DNA from: Candidatus Gastranaerophilales bacterium
GTDB taxonomy: Bacteria > Cyanobacteriota > Vampirovibrionia > Gastranaerophilales > Gastranaerophilaceae
NCBI GenBank assembly: GCA_028693235.1
Contig: JAQUVW010000001.1
Coordinates: 186,001 to 250,000 of the forward strand
Direction of reading: 5' to 3'
DNA length: 64,000 bases
The number at the start of each line of letters is the position of its first letter. Positions within the stretch are counted from its first letter, which is position 1. This document shows positions 18,303-27,129 of the stretch, piece after piece. Below the pieces are notes generated by a model. That model had not been told where the DNA came from, did no database searches, and saw only the letters and a list, made by a program, of their open reading frames with translations. A program made the position numbers and the translations under genes.

Positions 18303-18450
18303 ATATATAGGCAACATAACAGAATTAACCATAAAATTATTATTTTTATTTTTTCCAGGAATTTTATATTACATTTTATTACATAAATTTACTTTTAGAC
18401 CAAAAAAGGAATTTAGTTTTTTTATTGTTTATTCCTTTATTTTTTCAATT

Positions 18451-19215
18451 ATGGTCTATTCAATATATGCGTTTCTAAAATATATGTTTACAAAATCATC
18501 AGATATATACTTTTTTAATGACTTATTTAATACCAGTAAAATATTTCACTACAAAGAAATATTTATGGTTTCGTTAGTTGCGATTATTACAGTCGTTCTA
18601 TATTCTTATTTTGTCAATCATAAAATTGCATATAATCTAAATTTAAAAATACAAAATAGCAATTTTATAGAAAAAATATTTCCAACTTTTCTAAATCTAT
18701 ATAAAAGGTTAATTATAACAAAAAAATTTAGCCGAATTGACGTATGGAATGAAATTTTTGATATGCCCGATTCTGACTATCATTGGGTTTTAATTACTGA
18801 TTTTGAAATAAAACAAAGATATGAAGGCTGGGTAAGCAAATTCTCGGATAATGTCAAAGAGAATGAATTGTTTATACTAGATGTTATTGTTTACGATTTG
18901 AATGATAAGGAACTTTATAGAACTCCGGGGCTGTACATGACGAGAAAAATAGATAATATTACAATTGAATTTTTCAAATTGACCAAAACAAAACATTATG
19001 ATAGATACAAAAATATTAAAGGAGAAAAAATGGCAAACGAAGAAAGAAACAACAGTAATCATCCACGAAATAACGATAGACAAATAGTCGAAAATGGTAA
19101 CGAGGGGCAGCGACAAACTAGAATTCATGATAGTCAGTGGATAACAGAAAGAGGTGGCTCAAATCCTGAACCCGATAACACGCCAACAGAAAGACCTCAT
19201 TCAAATGACAATTAA
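18451..19215 (+). CDS. DUF6338-like membrane protein with polar C-terminal tail
   Basis: From the first ATG the product is 254 residues, but the frame is open back to 18298 and reads ITELTIKLLFLFFPGILYYI, a membrane helix with the Pro-Gly seen in DUF6338 proteins. A codon ATA at 18307, where ATG would be expected (xGNITEL), lies a usual distance after GAGAGG, so the start codon may be mutated or non-standard. The rest has two more helices and a soluble domain (WVSKFSDNVKENELFILDVI). The last 62 residues, from ATG 19030 preceded by AAAGGAGA, are very polar and could be made as a separate small protein. Family call is tentative. Confidence 0.6.
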   Translation: MVYSIYAFLKYMFTKSSDIYFFNDLFNTSKIFHYKEIFMVSLVAIITVVLYSYFVNHKIAYNLNLKIQNSNFIEKIFPTFLNLYKRLIITKKFSRIDVWNEIFDMPDSDYHWVLITDFEIKQRYEGWVSKFSDNVKENELFILDVIVYDLNDKELYRTPGLYMTRKIDNITIEFFKLTKTKHYDRYKNIKGEKMANEERNNSNHPRNNDRQIVENGNEGQRQTRIHDSQWITERGGSNPEPDNTPTERPHSNDN

Positions 19216-19490
19216 TGTTTCAAAGCCCTAATCCCTCGTTTCTCTCTGGGGAATATGGCTTTGCACCTGTAAAAATTATCGCAAAAATTGGCCCTATGTG
19301 GTGCTTTGAAATTACACAAGTTTTTTGCTTATAAGGTGGTCGTGTGTAAAAGTTGTGAAAATTTGCAGAGAAAAGTGGCGAATTTCATAGATTTTTATAG
19401 AAAATTTAAAGTTTTAAAAAACAATCTAAATAGAACTACAGAGAACAAGATAGGCGCAAAACGTAGTGTAAGGTAAATTCATAAGGTATT

Positions 19491-19535
19491 CTGAAACCCC
19501 CTGTGTCTTTGGTTCGATTCCGAGACGCGGCACCA
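19491..19535 (+). repeat. Attachment site copy 2 (between elements)
   Basis: 42 of 45 bases match the 3' end of tRNA-Phe, with changes only at positions 7, 8 and 18. It has no 5' half of a tRNA. It is the right end of element 1 and left end of element 2. Confidence 0.88.
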
Positions 19536-19561
19536 TTCTAAAAACAGAATATAATTGAATT

Positions 19562-19588
19562 ACGGACACTTTTAAAGGTCCGTTTTTT
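19562..19588 (+). terminator. Terminator at the left end of element 2
   Basis: ACGGAC and GTCCGT arms with a 10-base loop and following T run, just inside the att site, like the terminator at the left end of element 1. Confidence 0.75.
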
Positions 19589-19720
19589 AATATAAATTTT
19601 TCAACTATGTGTCATTTGCGTGTCAGGAATAATTACGCCCTTGACAAATTTTCGTAAATATGCGAATATATGTACAGTAAAAGCCGAAATGTTTACGAAA
19701 TAAAGTGAAAGCAGGATTTA

Positions 19721-20503
19721 ATGAGTACGTCTTTAGAATTGGGGTTAGTATCAGAAAATTTAAAAAAAGAAATCGGAAAATGTATCAATGTCAAAGGTTT
19801 TATTAGAAACATAAAAGGAGAATATGATATTGAGCATTATAACAATGGTGCATCAATGTTTGAGTGGATGTTGAGATATGAAAAACTACACAAAATTAGT
19901 GATATTATTGAAAATGTTAATGCTTATAAGTTACTCAGCGGCATTTGGAATATACCTCTTTTAATTGATCATAAAAGCAATATTGCTTTTATTTTTATGA
20001 AAGAAAATAATCTAACACGTAAAAGAAAAGAAATTAATAATTCAAAAAAAATTAATGTTACCTCAGTACCAAAAGTGAGACCACCTCATTACGCCCAACG
20101 TTTATGTGATATAAACAAATGGATATCAAAACAACTATTTTTATGTTTGGGAGAAATTAGAACGCCATTTCAAGTTTTACAAGAAGTATGTCCTGGAATT
20201 CAGGAACATGAGGTACCTAAAGATTTAAGGATTGTCATTGTGACTTTTAATTCACAAGGTGATGATATATCAAAACTCTCAGCGGGATTCTATGACAATA
20301 AATTACACCAAATATATGTAGAAGATTGGAGTGAGTATATAGACACAAGTTCATTTGATCCATTAAATAATGATTCGAGCAGAGAATTAATTGATCAAAT
20401 TAATAATAAGGCAATAGAACTTGAAACTTCCAAAGATGAATTAACAGAGTTTATCGATGATAATATTAATGACGAGGAAGATGAAGAACAAAAGAGTATA
20501 TAA
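19721..20503 (+). CDS. Hypothetical partner of an XRE/ImmA protein (DUF5986-like?)
   Basis: 260 residues, soluble, no signal peptide. The middle contains RPPHYAQRLCDINKWISKQL and a beta-rich stretch (DLRIVIVTFNSQGDDISKLS, then GFYDNKLHQIYVEDW). The C-terminus is strongly acidic (DDNINDEEDEEQ). It is followed after 19 bases by the XRE/ImmA gene, an arrangement like described gene pairs in which the small protein (I recall DUF5986) sits beside an ImmA-type peptidase. I cannot confirm the family. It may be a toxin, antitoxin or peptidase substrate. Confidence 0.5.
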   Translation: MSTSLELGLVSENLKKEIGKCINVKGFIRNIKGEYDIEHYNNGASMFEWMLRYEKLHKISDIIENVNAYKLLSGIWNIPLLIDHKSNIAFIFMKENNLTRKRKEINNSKKINVTSVPKVRPPHYAQRLCDINKWISKQLFLCLGEIRTPFQVLQEVCPGIQEHEVPKDLRIVIVTFNSQGDDISKLSAGFYDNKLHQIYVEDWSEYIDTSSFDPLNNDSSRELIDQINNKAIELETSKDELTEFIDDNINDEEDEEQKSI

Positions 20504-20522
20504 GATTAAATAGGAAATAAAC

Positions 20523-21695
20523 ATGTTAAAAGAAAAATTTAACGGCAATAGACTAAAAGCCGCTAGATTATATCGTGCCATGACTCTTGATGAATTGTCT
20601 AAGCAGATTGACGTATCCAAACAAGCAATATCACAATATGAAAATTGTGAAATAATACCAGAACCTAGCAAAATTTTTAAAATAATGACTGTTTTAGGCT
20701 TCCCTAAAGATTATTTTTTACAAGAAGACAAAATGATAACAGAAACTAAAGCAACTTATTTTAGGTCATTATTAGGTACAAATAAAAAAGATCGTATAGC
20801 GCAAATTAAAAAAGGTGAATATATTGCAATCTTGTATGATTTTCTAGCAGAAAGTATCAAGTTTCCCAAATTCAATATTCCAAACTTGGAAATCAAAGAA
20901 ACCAATGAGTCAATAGATTATGATGCTTTGACACTTGAGATAAGAATGCATTGGGGGTTAAGTCAAGACCCTATACAAGATTTGGTTTATGAACTTGAAA
21001 AGTCTGGTATTATTATAACTAGTTTAACGTCAACAAGTAAAAGTATTGATGCTTATAGTCAAAAATTAAAAACAAGTACTGGAGAAAAATATTTAATTGT
21101 TCTTACAACAAATAAAGAAACAAAAGCTAGAAGACAGTTTAGTTGTGCACATGAATTGGCCCATATTATTTTACATAACTGGAATGAGGATCTGGAATCT
21201 ATGCCAAAATCCGAATTTTCAAACATCGAAAATCAAGCTAATAAATTTGCTGCGGCTTTTTTACTTCCAAAAGAGGCTTTTATTAAGGACATATCCAAAT
21301 CACCTTTATCCCTGAATACTTATATAAAACTGAAACTCAAATGGCACACATCAATAGCTGCAATGATGATGAGAGCTAAAGATTTAGAAATAATAACTCC
21401 CTCTCAATATCAAAATATGGTACGAAAATATTCTTATAGAGGATGGCGAAATGGAGAACCATATGACAATGATTTACTGCCTTCAAATCCTACCGTCCTC
21501 AAAAGTGCAACAAAAAAGATCTTAGAAGGTAAAAAATGGGATGGAGAAAGTTTTGTAAGAACTTTTTCTCAAAAATATAATGTCTGTTTGTCCAAAAATG
21601 AAATTGAAGAACTTTTAAATCTAGACCAAAATACATTAAGTACAGAATGTAATGATATTATAAATATTGAAAATAAAATTAAAAATAAATTTTAA
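20523..21695 (+). CDS. XRE regulator fused to ImmA/IrrE metallopeptidase
   Basis: 390 residues. Residues 1-65 are an XRE helix-turn-helix (AMTLDELSKQIDVSKQAISQ). Residues about 160-290 form an ImmA/IrrE peptidase domain with HELAH near residue 209 and the downstream NQANKFAAAFLLP helix that supplies the third ligand side. In phages and ICEs such proteins bind an operator and cleave a repressor, or act as antitoxin-like regulators. The C-terminal 90 residues (SYRGWRNGEPYDND) are typical of the long form. Coupled to the upstream 260-residue gene. Convergent with the truncated reverse transcriptase. Confidence 0.88.
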   Translation: MLKEKFNGNRLKAARLYRAMTLDELSKQIDVSKQAISQYENCEIIPEPSKIFKIMTVLGFPKDYFLQEDKMITETKATYFRSLLGTNKKDRIAQIKKGEYIAILYDFLAESIKFPKFNIPNLEIKETNESIDYDALTLEIRMHWGLSQDPIQDLVYELEKSGIIITSLTSTSKSIDAYSQKLKTSTGEKYLIVLTTNKETKARRQFSCAHELAHIILHNWNEDLESMPKSEFSNIENQANKFAAAFLLPKEAFIKDISKSPLSLNTYIKLKLKWHTSIAAMMMRAKDLEIITPSQYQNMVRKYSYRGWRNGEPYDNDLLPSNPTVLKSATKKILEGKKWDGESFVRTFSQKYNVCLSKNEIEELLNLDQNTLSTECNDIINIENKIKNKF

Positions 21696-21728
21696 TTTCA
21701 CTTTATAAACAGTGCATGAAAGTTAAAT

Positions 21729-22934
21729 TTAATTATTTTGAGTTTTTAAACCATTGTTAATTAAATAATTAATTGTTTGAATAGGTATAACCCCATAATT
21801 TTCTGTTTCTTTCGTGTTTTCCCAACAGTCAGCTCCTGTTACGGCAACTCCTACAACTTCATTGTTTTTATCAAGAATAGGACCACAACTATCCCCAGCA
21901 ATTATAGGAGTATCAAGCTTGCACCTTTTTACTGTAATATCTTCTAAATTATCTCCCATACAGATTGTTACTGAGGTTTCTTTATGACCACTAATTCTAG
22001 CATCGCGAATGTTAGGTGTATCATTTCCTCCATATTGAGTGAAGTCGGCTATTGTAAGTTTGGTGCCATGACTATACGACGGATTGTCTTTTTGAGTAAA
22101 TGATGGAATTTCATATATTGATTCCTCTAATAAAGTAAATATAGCAATATCAATATCTTTATTCCTTTTTAATACTTTAATTTTATGTCTTTTATTAACT
22201 TCATACCACTTGTATATTACAGTTTCGTTTTCATCTATAATGCAATGGTCACAAGTAATTAAGCCATATCCAACCAATGAAAAGGCTGTGCCTTGAATTA
22301 TTTTTGTGCCATATTCGTCTTCACTTTCTATTATCCATATTTTTTCTTGTATTTCTTCAATAGAATCAATAGGTAAAAGATTATACCTTTTTTTTGTAAT
22401 ACCATCTCTCATTATTAATGTATTGTATTTATTTAATAACTTCCGATATATTGGATCTCTATCTCCTCTTATCATTTTTATAAAATGTATTTTGCCAACA
22501 ACAACATTATTAAACATAGGCGGCTCAAAGTCAGGATTTCTCTGTTTTTTATCATACTTTAAAAAATACTCTTTTTCCGCATTTTGCAAACCATATTTTC
22601 CCCAAGCATGTAACATTGCCCTTATTTGTTTGATTAGACTCCTTTTTACATTTCTTTTTTTATTTACGATTAAACCTGTTACTTCCTGCCGTTGTTGCTT
22701 AGTTTGCAAACGAACCTTTTTTTCATTTAATTCAAATCCATTCTCTAACAAAATATTTTTTAACAAGTTGCCTATTTCTATTTTGTAATCATTAGAAAGG
22801 TGGTCAATGATAGCTAGTTCTTTTGGAAAAACATTTAATGTTGTAGAAAAAGTAATATCATCAGCGTATCCAGTATAATTACATTTATGAGTTTTTGCCA
22901 ATTTTAACAGTTCTGTATCTAATCTTCTACATAT
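21729..22934 (-). pseudogene. 5'-truncated reverse transcriptase-trypsin fusion (retron-like)
   Basis: The frame is open from 22934 to 21729 and begins inside a reverse transcriptase: ICRRLDTELLKLAK, the catalytic YADD in YTGYADDITFS, then VTGLIVNKKRNVKR and a thumb. All earlier motifs, including motif A with its catalytic Asp, are missing. The C-terminal 200 residues are a trypsin-like protease with His (ITCDHCI), Asp (DIDIAIF) and Ser (AGDSCGP). Reverse transcriptases fused to trypsin-like proteases are known among retrons. The 5' part and any retron RNA were lost in the deletion that fused it to the primase remnant. A TTG at 22901 is not a credible start. Confidence 0.8.
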
Positions 22935-23929
22935 TCATATAATTCACCCGCAATTGTAATATAACCGACACCGTCATTAAATAAATGCTTTAATACTACA
23001 TGGCCTGCATTAGTTGGGCTGAACTCATTCTTTGTCATTTTGTATCCATTCTTAGAGGCATACCATAGTAGGGTTCTAACAGTTATTCTTTTGTCATCAT
23101 TACCTGACAACCCTTTTCTAAGTAGGTCTTTTAGATGTTTTCCTTCATGCTTGAAATCAGGACTCCATTCCTCTATTCCTTCTTTAGCATCTTCGCCCAA
23201 GACCTCTTGAACCGCCCAAGATATATTACGCCATATTTGATATCCTGCTTCTTTATGGATATAGGTTAGCATTTCTCTAATATCTTCTTTTGAAAATTTA
23301 TAGTCATCATTTAAGATTGTTGCGATTGGAACTGGCTCAATATAGCTATCGATTAATTCTTTTACAACTTCTTTGCTTAAATATCCATTCAAGATTTCGG
23401 GGTTAGAATTTTTAGAACCAAAATAGAAACGAGTACCATCGCTACATGTCTGATCTGCTGCTGTAAACATATTAAGAATAATTTTTATTAGTTTTTTGTA
23501 TTCTTTTATATCTTTGATGGTTCCTTCAAGAGGCAAAATTAATCTAAATCTATCTTTACCATCTTTTTTGTGGTTTGGTGTTGTATAAATCATTCCTGCA
23601 TGTTCTTTAATGAATTCATTATTTCTTATTTCTTCAAGAGAAATTCCTCCATCAAAGTCCAATACTATAAAGTCTGCCGATTCAAAGTTCTTTTCGCATC
23701 TGCTTCCATCTTTTAATCTTGTGCAAAATGTATGGCCTTGATTAATTACATCCGCTAATTCTTTTATTGTGCCTTCAAATTTAGTAAAAGACCTGTTCTT
23801 GTGTAATGTAACTTCCTCTTTATTTACGTACTTTCTGTTGATGCTAGCCTTGATAATCCTTGTCATTTTTTGTTCTCCTTTAATTTCTTCTGACATTTCT
23901 GTACCTCTTTCTGTTTTTTCTTGTGTCAT
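22919..23929 (-). pseudogene. Primase of element 2, helicase half deleted
   Basis: 336 residues from the ATG at 23929; another ATG with AAAGGAG before it starts MTRIIKASINRKYV. It matches the middle of the element 1 primase-helicase: FIVLDFDGGISLEEI, DRFRLILPLE, and YQIWRNISWAVQEVLG of the PriCT-type domain. The match stops after VGYITIAGELYEY, and three codons later the frame ends in TAG inside reverse transcriptase sequence. The whole SF3 helicase domain is missing. The remaining primase could still be made, but is not expected to drive replication alone. Confidence 0.8.
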
Positions 23930-23930
23930 T

Positions 23931-24170
23931 TTAGATTCCCTTTCTTTTTATGTAATTTGCTTGAGATGTACTTGTGAATTTACCTTGTTCTAATAGCCAC
24001 GCATCTAAATCATCTTTGAAATAAAACACCCGACCTCTTTTGATATATGGAGGACCTTTTCCTCCATCACTGCGGTGTTGTGCTAAAGTTTTCTTTGATA
24101 ATCCTAGATACCGTGCTGCATTTTCCGTATCCATTCTTCCGTCTGGGTAAATAAATAACTCTTTGATCAT
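23931..24170 (-). CDS. HTH_17 excisionase-like DNA-binding protein
   Basis: 79 residues: MDTENAARYLGLSKKTLAQH forms the helix-turn-helix, followed by PPYIKRGRVFYFKDDLDAWL, a MerR/excisionase-like wing. It is very similar to residues 1-65 of the element 1 replication protein, but here it is a separate gene ending two bases before the primase start. AAAAGGAGAACTCAAA precedes the ATG. It may act as excisionase or direct the primase to its origin. Confidence 0.8.
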   Translation of the reverse strand: MIKELFIYPDGRMDTENAARYLGLSKKTLAQHRSDGGKGPPYIKRGRVFYFKDDLDAWLLEQGKFTSTSQANYIKRKGI

Positions 24171-24307
24171 TTTGAGTTCTCCTTTTGTTATGTAATATTA
24201 GGTGAAAATCTTTTCTCAATAATACTTATATATCACCCACTAGTATTGGTATACCGCTTGTTTTTCGACCCTAAAACGACTTGAAATCGACTTTTATTTT
24301 ACGCACA

Positions 24308-24338
24308 AAAAAGAGCCTGCAAGATAGGCTCTTTTTTT
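24308..24338 (-). terminator. Bidirectional terminator after the element 2 regulator
   Basis: AAAAAGAGCCT and AGGCTCTTTTT form an 11-base stem with T runs on both strands. Confidence 0.82.
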
Positions 24339-24356
24339 AAATTATGTGTTTAAAAA

Positions 24357-24740
24357 TTATATTGCGTATATTTGAAGTATTTCTGAATTAATTTTATTAC
24401 CATACCCTTTAAAATTAACAATGAGTTCTATGTCAAATTTTTCCTTAAAAGTTTTATTAATAAGTTCTTTCATTTTGTCTACGGATTTTGTTTCAATATT
24501 GAGTTCATCCTTGATTTTTTCTGAAAAAGTATATTTATTATTGCGACTATTTTTTATAACAAGCTTTAAATACTCCAAGTGAGATTTTCGAAGATTGATT
24601 TGTTTTTCTTTGTAGATACAAATACCTTCTTCAACATTTACGAATAAATCATAAATTGAAGGATCATACCCCATTGCTTCTTCATAAGAAGAATCTTCCC
24701 AAATATGTTCTAATGATAATTTTAAAATATCTTTATCCAT
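24357..24740 (-). CDS. Winged-helix regulator of element 2
   Basis: 127 residues, clearly a paralogue of 16868-17245: both have an MGY/W-(D/E)-P-x-IYD motif, YLKLVIKNSRNNKYT, KSVDKMKELINKTF and GYGNKIN. The C-terminal half reads as an OmpR-type winged helix. The minus-strand promoter TTGAGA-16-TATAAT ends six bases before the ATG with no ribosome site, so translation is probably leaderless as in element 1. An inverted TGACAATATGACAAATT pair lies upstream. Likely controls element 2. Confidence 0.6.
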   Translation of the reverse strand: MDKDILKLSLEHIWEDSSYEEAMGYDPSIYDLFVNVEEGICIYKEKQINLRKSHLEYLKLVIKNSRNNKYTFSEKIKDELNIETKSVDKMKELINKTFKEKFDIELIVNFKGYGNKINSEILQIYAI

Positions 24741-24746
24741 ATACTA

Positions 24747-24774
24747 ATTATAAAAACTGTAAGACTAATCTCAA
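24747..24774 (-). promoter_or_regulatory. Promoter of the element 2 regulator (leaderless)
   Basis: TTGAGA (24774-24769) and TATAAT (24752-24747) are 16 bases apart; six bases lie between TATAAT and the ATG, so the transcript should start at or next to the start codon. Confidence 0.65.
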
Positions 24775-24787
24775 CTCAATTATTATG

Positions 24788-24911
24788 AATTTGTCATATT
24801 GTCAAGACACTCTAAAACCTTTTTAATAAAGGAATATACACATATATTTATGTATTTTTTCTAGATCAAAAGTTTTCACTAACACATGACAACATGACAA
24901 TATGACAAATT
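24788..24911. repeat. Inverted repeat pair TGACAATATGACAAATT with iterons
   Basis: A perfect 17-base sequence is present inverted at 24788-24804 and direct at 24895-24911. The right copy is part of three tandem 8-base units. The layout mirrors the inverted pair in element 1. Confidence 0.75.
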
Positions 24912-25292
24912 TTTGAGGTCAAATTACTGAAAATTTTCTCATTGAGATTAGTAAGTTAATAAGAAAAAATTTTTTGAATAAAAAACTTAAATCACACATA
25001 GTAAAAAACAGGTTATTTCATTAAAAATGACATTAAAAATTAATTATTAGTCTCTTTTTTGATTCTTTTATCAAAATTAAACAATATTAATCTCGTAATA
25101 AAGAATAAAAATAAGATTGCTATGATTATATGTTTTTGACATAGCCCATACTCAAAAATTCTCTTGAAAAATTGACGACTGTTCAAGATTCAGAAATCAC
25201 ATAAACTTATTACAGAAAAAATTTTTGCCTTATTTGCATAAACGATGTAAAATTAGTATGTTTTGACTCGTTAAATTATTAGAATAGTTATT

Positions 25293-26549
25293 ATGGAAGA
25301 AATAATTGAATTAATTTCAAACAAACAAGAAACAAAAAATTGTGATTTTAAAGATAGTTTTTCATGGACTGATTTAGACAGAAACCATCAATGCGAGATA
25401 ATAAAAGATATTATTGCAATGGCTAATACTAAGGATGGTGGACAGATTGTAATAGGTATTGAGGATAGAACTTGGATTATTAAGGGGTTATCTAAAGAAC
25501 AGTTAAAATCTTATGATGTAACACAAATAAATAATTTATTACATGAGTATACTGATCCTAAACATTCTTGCACTATAAAACAAGTACAAATAGAAGATAA
25601 AGAACTAATTGTTATTGAAGTTCCCGAATTTACAGAAGATATCATTATCACAAAAAAGGATTCTTCTTGCATTCAAAGAGGTAGGATTTACATAAGAACA
25701 GATGCAGCTTCAAGTGAAATGGTTCCCTCAAATCATGAAATGAGGGAATTAATCGGCAGAGCGATTACTAAAAAAGGTGACAACCTACTATCAAGCATAC
25801 ATACGTTAATCAAAGGGAAACCTATTGATAAGGAGATAGAAAGTTATGATAAAGATAGAGAAGATGCAAATGACTATCTAAAAAATCATTACCAAGATAA
25901 ATTTGACTCCTTGGGATATTATGAGTTGATTTCATACCCGTTGGAAAATAAAAGAGAAAGATTTAAGATAAATGAATTAGAAAAAATAATTAACAATTCT
26001 CTTGTTCATCTTCGAGGTCGTACATTTCCAACATTAGCTAATTTTTACATAACAAACAATGGTGGTTGTAGTTACTTTAATTCAGATAGTTATGGTTATT
26101 ATACTAGGTATTATTTTGCTCAAAATGGATTAATGCTTTCACAAGAAGTCATTAGAACATATGAAAAAGATGAACAGGCGATGCAAGGAACTCACACTAT
26201 TGACTACATTGACGTAATATACACAATAACTGAATATATATTATTCTTAAAACGCTTATATGAAGTTATTTGTCCTAATGAAAATATATCAATTATTCTA
26301 AAATTACACAAAACGAAAGATCGATTACTAACGAGTTTTTCTCCTTACGTTCTGGTTCGTGGAGATTATATTTCAAAAATTAATGTTATTGAGATAAAAA
26401 AACAATTTAATGAGGTTGAGTTAAGGGCATCATACAAAGATATTATCGTAGAATTTTGTAGAGAATTGTTTGTTAGATTTCAAATGCATATTTTTTCAGA
26501 TAATGAAATAATACGTTGGGTTAACGAATTATTAAAAGAGAATAAGTAA
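25293..26549 (+). CDS. Schlafen-like (AlbA_2) putative NTP-binding protein
   Basis: 418 residues. The N-terminal 150 residues match the AlbA_2/Schlafen fold: ETKNCDFKDSF, IIKDIIAMANTKDGGQIVIG, then IEDKELIVIEVPE and RGRIYIRTDAASSEM. Proteins of this family bind nucleic acids, and several act in antiviral defence. Residues 150-418 are helical and unrecognised. The gene starts with ATG near a poor ribosome site and overlaps the following membrane-protein gene by 1 base. With the next genes it makes a cassette at the right end of element 2, the usual place for cargo. Confidence 0.72.
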   Translation: MEEIIELISNKQETKNCDFKDSFSWTDLDRNHQCEIIKDIIAMANTKDGGQIVIGIEDRTWIIKGLSKEQLKSYDVTQINNLLHEYTDPKHSCTIKQVQIEDKELIVIEVPEFTEDIIITKKDSSCIQRGRIYIRTDAASSEMVPSNHEMRELIGRAITKKGDNLLSSIHTLIKGKPIDKEIESYDKDREDANDYLKNHYQDKFDSLGYYELISYPLENKRERFKINELEKIINNSLVHLRGRTFPTLANFYITNNGGCSYFNSDSYGYYTRYYFAQNGLMLSQEVIRTYEKDEQAMQGTHTIDYIDVIYTITEYILFLKRLYEVICPNENISIILKLHKTKDRLLTSFSPYVLVRGDYISKINVIEIKKQFNEVELRASYKDIIVEFCRELFVRFQMHIFSDNEIIRWVNELLKENK

Positions 26550-27121
26550 TGGAAGAACAAAGTATAAGTAATAAAGATTTCTTCAAAGAAATTGATAACA
26601 TAAAAGACATTTCAATTCTACAAAACATCAAACAATTTTATGAATGTGAAAGTAGTAATTTTATTGCCGATTTTAACAATAATAATCAGAAGTTATCTAG
26701 CCTTTTTAATATGTCTGCAATTTTTCTTGGGTATTTTATAACCATTATTGTTTTTTTATCAGAACAGAAATATTTTACTAATCTATCTTATTTACAAATA
26801 TTTAGTGTTTTTACTTTGGAAGTAGGTTTAGTTTTATTATTTAGCTTTACCTGTAAAATATTTATACTGCAACGATTCAAATCAGGCTACCGTAGGATAG
26901 ATACAACATTTCCAGTATTACAGGCGTACGAAAATAAACTATTTAAAGGTAAAAGAGAAAAAGAGTTTCTTGTACAAATGGTTTATAATTATTACCTAAT
27001 TATAAAAGAAAACAATAAATTGTTAGACGAGCAATCTTCAAAGCTGTTAGGTAAACATGATAACTTTATAACATATGTTATAATTATAACAATAAGTTTA
27101 CTATTTATAATTTTGGGGTGA
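26549..27121 (+). CDS. Membrane protein with three TM helices, effector-like
   Basis: 190 residues. Helices near 53-73 (MSAIFLGYFITIIVF), 84-108 (FSVFTLEVGLVLLFSFTCKIF) and at the C-terminus (FITYVIIITISLLFIILG), with a cytosolic helix-rich middle. The layout recalls SLATT-type membrane effectors of defence systems, but I see no decisive motif. ATG overlaps the upstream stop (TAATG) and the next gene starts at its stop, so it is the middle gene of a tight cassette. Confidence 0.6.
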   Translation: MEEQSISNKDFFKEIDNIKDISILQNIKQFYECESSNFIADFNNNNQKLSSLFNMSAIFLGYFITIIVFLSEQKYFTNLSYLQIFSVFTLEVGLVLLFSFTCKIFILQRFKSGYRRIDTTFPVLQAYENKLFKGKREKEFLVQMVYNYYLIIKENNKLLDEQSSKLLGKHDNFITYVIIITISLLFIILG

Positions 27122-27129
27122 GACTTTTT

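Larger units (their letters stand above)
9199..19535. mobile_element. Integrative element 1 (about 10.3 kb, tRNA-Phe-borne, satellite-like)
   Basis: Bounded by the tRNA-Phe 3' end and the imperfect att copy at 19491-19535. The backbone on the minus strand is tyrosine integrase, HTH-primase-helicase and winged-helix regulator. Cargo is a reverse transcriptase with a nuclease at the left end, small membrane and secreted proteins, and Fic and DUF6338-like genes at the right end. There are no capsid, portal, tail or conjugation genes, so it resembles phage satellites or small integrative mobilisable elements. The integrase has a stop at codon 57, so autonomous excision is doubtful. Confidence 0.85.
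19216..19720. other. Junction region between the two elements
   Basis: Right end of element 1, the att copy, and left end of element 2. CGTGTGTAAA at 19341-19350 also occurs at 9312-9321 near the other end of element 1, so it may be an integrase arm site. A 62-residue frame at 19288-19476 has no homology or ribosome site that I can see and was not called. Confidence 0.5.
24741..25292. other. Control region of element 2
   Basis: 552 AT-rich bases with no credible gene. It contains the regulator promoter, a perfect 17-base inverted repeat (24788-24804 and 24895-24911) and three tandem 8-base units (C/T)ATGACAA at 24885-24908. It may combine operator and replication origin. No promoter for the Schlafen-like gene could be picked with confidence. 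Confidence 0.5.

Noticed and set aside
19288-19476. 62-residue frame at the right end of element 1
   Set aside because: No ribosome site, composition unlike a protein, and it lies among likely integrase sites.
19491-19535. Possible second and third tRNA-Phe genes at the att copies
   Set aside because: Only the 3' half is present with no acceptor 5' strand or D arm; they are attachment sites.
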